From an uncultured Lachnospiraceae bacterium (GTDB lineage Bacteria > Bacillota > Clostridia > Lachnospirales > Lachnospiraceae), in contig CADBPC010000117.1 in NCBI GenBank assembly GCA_902796425.1, positions 1 through 37,292 of the forward strand: a DNA stretch of 37,292 nt, in the 5' to 3' direction. The translations under genes were made by a program, and so were the position numbers. Under the pieces are notes generated by a model, which had not been told where the DNA came from, did not search any database, and worked only from the letters and a program-made list of their open reading frames with translations. This document shows, piece by piece, positions 34,197 through 37,292 of this stretch (position 1 is the first letter of the stretch; the number at the start of each line of letters is the position of its first letter).

Positions 34197-35864
34197 TTAC
34201 TTGTCAAGCCAAGCGTTTGCGATATCCCATGTGTTCTGATGGTAGGTCTTCCATCCTTCGTTCTTTACATAGTCATACTTGAAGCCGGGCTCATTCTGAA
34301 CGAACAGCGGTCTGCCGAACAGTGCGATGCCGTTCTCATGATCATACATCAAAGCCTGCATCTCATACTCGAGCTTGATCTTCTCTTCGTCTGTAGGAGC
34401 GGTTCTGATTGCTTCAAGAAGTTCCATTGCATCGTCCGGATGCTGGATGCCCTTTGCATAGAAAGCGCCTGCCTTGTCCAGATGACGGCCCATGTACAGA
34501 CCGAGGTCAGGAGAGATGGCTGCAAAGTGGCCCATGATACCGGACCAGTTGCCCTGGGAATACAGAGCGGACTGAGCGGACTCGTCAACGAGGTCGATTT
34601 CGCAGTGGATGCCGATTTCCTCAAGCATGTTAGCTGCAGCAGTGAACATATCCTTGTTGCCTGCGTCGGTTGTCAGTCTTGTGCTGAAGCCGTCGGGATA
34701 GCCAGCCTCTGCAAGGAGCTGTTTTGCATGCTCGGGATCATAGTGAACAGCGTTCAGATCGGGATCATAGGTAACAGCGCCGGGAACTGCCCACTGGTTT
34801 GTCTCCTGGATCATGCCGTAACCGAAAGCTTCGATCAGAGCCGGAACATCAAGGCCTTCTGCCATTGCAAGACGAACCTTGGGATCCTGGAAAGGACCTT
34901 CCTCAACAGAGTTCGGGATAAGACCTGTCATAACAGCGCCCTGTCCGGAAAGGTTCTTGCACATAACGATTTTGCCGATGGATGTGGAGCCGAGGGCTGC
35001 GATCTCTTCCGCAACTGCCAGGTTGTTCATACCGATGATATCGTACTCACCTGCCTGGAAAGCAGAGGATCTGGTTGTGGGCTCGTTTACGCAGTAGATT
35101 TCTACAGCGTCAAGATAGGGCTTGCCTTCCTGCCAGTAGTTCTCGTTCTTTACGAACTTGCAGGATACGCCGGGATCAAATTCCGCGATCTGGAAAGGGC
35201 CTGTGCCGCAGGATGTTGTGGCAAGTGCTTCGGGATCGATCTTGTCGGGTGCCATATAGTAGCAGAAGAATCCGATTCCTTCCAGAGTGGAGGAATTCCA
35301 GGATTTAAGCTTCATCTTCAGCGTATAGTCGTCGATGATTTCCATGGACTCTACGTTGGCAGTCTCTGTTCTTTCTCTGGACTGATACTCTTCGATATTG
35401 ATCTTGACCGCTTCCGCGTTGAAGGGCTCGCCGTCCGCGAACTGTACGCCCTGGCGAAGATGCCATGTAATCGAAGGCTCCGAAGCGTCGGTCTCCCAGG
35501 ATTCGGCGAGAACGCCGCGGAGTGTTCCGTCCTCATTGTAAGAGGTCAGGGACTCATATGCGATTGTCATGTATGTAAGAGAAGCGTTGTTGGTATTGGT
35601 CGGTGTGTAGCCGCCGAAGGGCTGGATGTGGGAAGCATAGCGAAGAGTTCCGCCATACTTTACCTCGCTGGCATCCGCGAGCTCATTGGTGTCGGCGGCT
35701 TCCGCTTCCATCTTCTGAGCAGCAGACTGTTCCTCGGCAGCCGGTGCAGCAGCATCTCCTGAAGCAGCGGGAGCAGCAGCCGGAGCGGCGCCGCCAGCGC
35801 AGCCTGCAAGAACTGATGCGGCCAGGACAGCCGTCATAAGTGTTGCCATAAGCTTTTTCTTCAT
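34197..35864 (-). CDS. ABC transporter substrate-binding lipoprotein, family 5
   Basis: ATG 35864 is chosen because GGAGGAG precedes it and a lipoprotein signal starts there: MKKKLMATLMTAVLAASVLA, then the lipobox LAGC with the lipidated Cys. An Ala/Pro/Glu-rich linker (about 27-60) anchors the mature domain. The SBP_bac_5 fold begins at YGGTLRYASHIQPFGGYT. Motifs such as ITWHLRQGVQFADGEPFNAEAV and YDPEHAKQLLAEAGYPDGF are characteristic of peptide, nickel and oligosaccharide binders. The mature size of about 535 residues is normal. It is first in the operon, divergent from the LacI-type regulator. A hydrolase and dehydratase in the operon favour a small conjugate rather than long peptides as ligand; this is inferred. 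Confidence 0.94.
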   Translation of the reverse strand: MKKKLMATLMTAVLAASVLAGCAGGAAPAAAPAASGDAAAPAAEEQSAAQKMEAEAADTNELADASEVKYGGTLRYASHIQPFGGYTPTNTNNASLTYMTIAYESLTSYNEDGTLRGVLAESWETDASEPSITWHLRQGVQFADGEPFNAEAVKINIEEYQSRERTETANVESMEIIDDYTLKMKLKSWNSSTLEGIGFFCYYMAPDKIDPEALATTSCGTGPFQIAEFDPGVSCKFVKNENYWQEGKPYLDAVEIYCVNEPTTRSSAFQAGEYDIIGMNNLAVAEEIAALGSTSIGKIVMCKNLSGQGAVMTGLIPNSVEEGPFQDPKVRLAMAEGLDVPALIEAFGYGMIQETNQWAVPGAVTYDPDLNAVHYDPEHAKQLLAEAGYPDGFSTRLTTDAGNKDMFTAAANMLEEIGIHCEIDLVDESAQSALYSQGNWSGIMGHFAAISPDLGLYMGRHLDKAGAFYAKGIQHPDDAMELLEAIRTAPTDEEKIKLEYEMQALMYDHENGIALFGRPLFVQNEPGFKYDYVKNEGWKTYHQNTWDIANAWLDK

Positions 35865-35927
35865 ATCATCTCCTCCATGTTGGTGGTTGCCGCTGCAATG
35901 AGTCGCGGGGGTCAGACCCTCCGACTT

Positions 35928-35941
35928 GTGCAACGATGTAC
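35928..35941. promoter_or_regulatory. LacI-type operator O1
   Basis: GTGCAACGATGTAC matches its own reverse complement at 10 of 14 positions and is centred on CG. It covers the predicted transcription start and first bases of the nine-gene operon's transcript, where a bound repressor would block initiation. Confidence 0.6.
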
Positions 35942-35948
35942 GTGTTTC

Positions 35949-35976
35949 ATTATACTCCCTGCATTCCTTTTGTCAA
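35949..35976 (-). promoter_or_regulatory. Sigma-A promoter of the nine-gene ABC-hydrolase-dehydratase operon
   Basis: On the minus strand TTGACA (35976-35971) and TATAAT (35954-35949) are both perfect consensus boxes, spaced by 16 bases. The predicted start lies near 35942, giving a leader of about 78 bases. Such a strong promoter flanked by operators implies that repression is the main control. Confidence 0.88.
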
Positions 35977-35986
35977 TTATTTAATG

Positions 35987-36000
35987 GTACAACGATTTAT
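35987..36000. promoter_or_regulatory. LacI-type operator-like site O2
   Basis: GTACAACGATTTAT shares ACAACGAT with the other sites but is the least symmetric. It lies just upstream of the -35 box of the minus-strand operon. Centre-to-centre distance to O1 is 59 bases. Confidence 0.4.
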
Positions 36001-36015
36001 TTTTTTCATTTATTG

Positions 36016-36037
36016 TGCACTTTAACGATTAAGTGCA
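36016..36037. promoter_or_regulatory. LacI-type operator O3
   Basis: TGCACTT and AAGTGCA are perfect seven-base inverted repeats around TAACGATT, with a CG centre. It lies between the two divergent promoters, 33 bases from O2 and 72 bases from O4 centre to centre, so looping or co-binding is possible. Confidence 0.6.
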
Positions 36038-36047
36038 ATTATCAGGC

Positions 36048-36075
36048 TTCACATAAGCAGAAATTATGCTACAAT
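36048..36075 (+). promoter_or_regulatory. Promoter of the LacI-family regulator gene
   Basis: TTCACA (36048-36053) and TACAAT (36070-36075) are 16 bases apart, and TGC directly before the -10 makes it an extended -10 promoter. O4 lies about 10 bases beyond the expected start. Confidence 0.65.
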
Positions 36076-36091
36076 TAGTTTAACTTATTTG

Positions 36092-36105
36092 GTATAACGT
36101 TTTAC
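36092..36105. promoter_or_regulatory. LacI-type operator O4 (autoregulatory)
   Basis: GTATAACGTTTTAC matches its own reverse complement at 12 of 14 positions, with the AACGTT core common in LacI-family operators. It lies in the regulator's leader, consistent with autorepression. Confidence 0.65.
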
Positions 36106-36175
36106 TTGTTGTCAGAAAATGGATTTTCCGACATCCCGGGATCAGACAGAATCTTGCTAAAAGGAAGTCAGGGAG

Positions 36176-37186
36176 ATGATTACCGTAAAAGAAATTGCAA
36201 AGCTGGCCGGTGTTTCTCCGAGCACTGTTTCCATAGTGCTGAATAACAAGTCAAAAGAGCGGAAACTCTCGGAGGAAACTGTATCAAAGGTTCTGGCCGT
36301 CGCTCAAAAGCACGGGTACCGTCCGAATGTACAGGCTGTCGGCCTGCGGGTCAGTCCGGACTCCGACAGATTCCGAATCATTATTTTCTGGACGGCGGAC
36401 TACCGCGCGTCAATGATGCTGCGCTTCATCAAGAGTATCGAAAGGGAAATCCTGGCGCAGCACTATACCTATGAAGTCCTGCTCAGGCCCTATAAGAACG
36501 GGCAGCTAAAGAATGCGCTTACAGAGGAGCTGATCCGCTCCTGTCACGGCGTTATTGTCTGCAATGCTTCGGAAGAGGATATGCAGTACCTTGACAGCAA
36601 CAGCTTCACAAGGCCGGTTGTTCTGTATAATCGTTATTCCAAACTCCATACCACCGCCAACGTTGACGATGCGGAGATCGGCGCTTTCCCGGCGGAAATT
36701 TTCATATCCCACAAAAAAAAGCATCCCGCCCTGGTCACCTATCCGGTAACCTTTAACGGGATGAATCTCAGAAATAATGTGTTCTGTTATAAATGCGAAG
36801 AAGCGGGGCTCCCCGCCCCGCCTGTCTATGTCGCGCCTGCCGGCCTCGAAGGCGGCTATCAGGCAACCCGGGATCTCCTGAAGGATCACCCGGAAACCGA
36901 CTGCATCTTCTATACCAGTGACATCCTAGCACTCGGATCTCTGAAATACTACGCCGAAAACGATATCTCTGTTCCGGATAAAATAGAGTTCATCGCAACG
37001 GGCAACTATGAGGACGACTGGTGCATCAACTGCTACCCGTCCGTATCCGTCGTCCGGATCCCCATTGAAGAGATGGGCGCCCAGTGCCTTCGCTCGCTTC
37101 ACAGTCTGATGACCTATAAGAAACAGGACAAAGAGTCTGTCAGACTCCCGGTGACCTATATTCCAAGAGACAGCTGTCCGAAATAA
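36176..37186 (+). CDS. LacI-family transcriptional regulator
   Basis: The 336-residue protein has an N-terminal helix-turn-helix (ITVKEIAKLAGVSPSTVSIV, residues 2-21) and hinge helix (about 50-58). A periplasmic-binding-protein-like effector domain follows. The C-terminal half contains DCIFYTSDILALGSLKYYAEND and IEFIATGNYEDDW, standard for the family. VLNNKSKERKLSEETVSKVL completes the DNA-binding domain. The ATG at 36176 follows AAGGAAG and AGGGAG. It is divergent from the nine-gene operon and four CG-centred sites lie between them, so it very probably represses that operon and itself. LacI proteins usually bind sugars or nucleosides, which hints that the operon's inducer is sugar-like. Confidence 0.95.
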   Translation: MITVKEIAKLAGVSPSTVSIVLNNKSKERKLSEETVSKVLAVAQKHGYRPNVQAVGLRVSPDSDRFRIIIFWTADYRASMMLRFIKSIEREILAQHYTYEVLLRPYKNGQLKNALTEELIRSCHGVIVCNASEEDMQYLDSNSFTRPVVLYNRYSKLHTTANVDDAEIGAFPAEIFISHKKKHPALVTYPVTFNGMNLRNNVFCYKCEEAGLPAPPVYVAPAGLEGGYQATRDLLKDHPETDCIFYTSDILALGSLKYYAENDISVPDKIEFIATGNYEDDWCINCYPSVSVVRIPIEEMGAQCLRSLHSLMTYKKQDKESVRLPVTYIPRDSCPK

Positions 37187-37211
37187 GTCGCGGCATCTGT
37201 CCCCCTGCGGT

Positions 37212-37292
37212 TTAGTCCGATACCCCGGCTGCGGCGAGTGCCGCGCCTGCCGCCGCCTCTTCAAGGCACCGGGGCAATATGAGCGGGCAGCC
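37212..37292 (-). CDS. C-terminal end of an unidentified protein (possibly FGGY-kinase-like), partial
   Basis: A minus-strand frame enters from the window edge and stops at TAA 37214-37212. The 26 visible residues include LPRCLEEAAAGAALAAAG, which resembles the EAAALGAAxLA segment of FGGY carbohydrate kinases; those proteins usually continue further, so this would be a shortened end. The match is too short to be sure, and the stretch may simply be GC-rich chance coding. It converges on the LacI-type regulator gene with a 25-base gap and no clear terminator. Confidence 0.3.
   Translation of the reverse strand, partial: GCPLILPRCLEEAAAGAALAAAGVSD

Noticed and set aside
34239-35762. 507-codon plus-strand open frame opposite the binding-protein gene
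   Set aside because: It is the shadow of a strongly supported lipoprotein gene; it has no ribosome site and no recognisable domain.
1-37292. CRISPR arrays, tRNA or rRNA genes, insertion sequences and prophage genes
   Set aside because: I looked for repeat-spacer patterns, conserved RNA sequences and transposase or integrase motifs and saw none. A computational scan would be needed to exclude degenerate copies.

Overview
The window looks like chromosomal DNA of a moderately GC-rich Clostridia member, most likely a gut Lachnospiraceae relative. This is inferred from Gram-positive style ribosome binding sites (GGAGG), DUF975 and DUF6110-type proteins, a LacI-family regulator, CUT1/LplA-type binding-protein sequence and a MATE-rich transporter set. 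No rRNA, tRNA, CRISPR array or insertion sequence was seen.

Layout. (1) 1-2809, minus strand: a sugar-acid operon with a DUF1537 four-carbon-acid-sugar-type kinase, an iron-dependent alcohol dehydrogenase and a DapA/NanA-type aldolase cut by the window edge. A good sigma-A promoter precedes it. (2) 3033-6501, plus strand, divergent: an (alpha/alpha)6-barrel glycoside hydrolase overlapping a MATE transporter, closed by a bidirectional terminator. (3) 6563-8347, minus strand: a PrpR-like regulator with a degenerate AAA+ domain, divergent from a plus-strand set of RraA-like protein, two-subunit UxaA-type dehydratase, SDR dehydrogenase and a second MATE transporter (8542-13126). (4) 13130-15224: the tail of a carbohydrate ABC binding protein with no start, then an intact GH32 beta-fructosidase. 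(5) 15210-21976, minus strand: DUF975 membrane protein, OmpR-type response regulator, sensor kinase, DMT transporter, hybrid histidine kinase and a large membrane protein broken by one in-frame TAG. (6) 22129-24659, minus strand: DUF6110 protein, HMA-like domain, metal P-type ATPase and a 26-residue membrane peptide. The HMA and ATPase parts are one protein split by a one-base slip in a T run. (7) 24866-35864, minus strand: a probable nine-gene operon with family-5 binding protein, OppBCDF-type ABC transporter, CocE/NonD hydrolase, small membrane protein, MFS transporter and IlvD/Edd dehydratase. (8) 36176-37186, plus strand: a divergent LacI-family regulator. Four similar CG-centred operators lie between it and the nine-gene operon.

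How it fits together: the window is dominated by sugar and sugar-acid catabolism. It has three separate acid-sugar enzyme sets, each with its own transporter and regulator, plus a two-component membrane-stress-like operon and a metal-export operon. The best candidate for an undescribed system is the LacI-controlled nine-gene operon. It joins peptide-type ABC uptake to an ester or amide hydrolase and a sugar-acid dehydratase. Three genes or gene pairs show decay or possible recoding: the binding-protein tail, the amber-interrupted membrane protein and the frameshifted ATPase.
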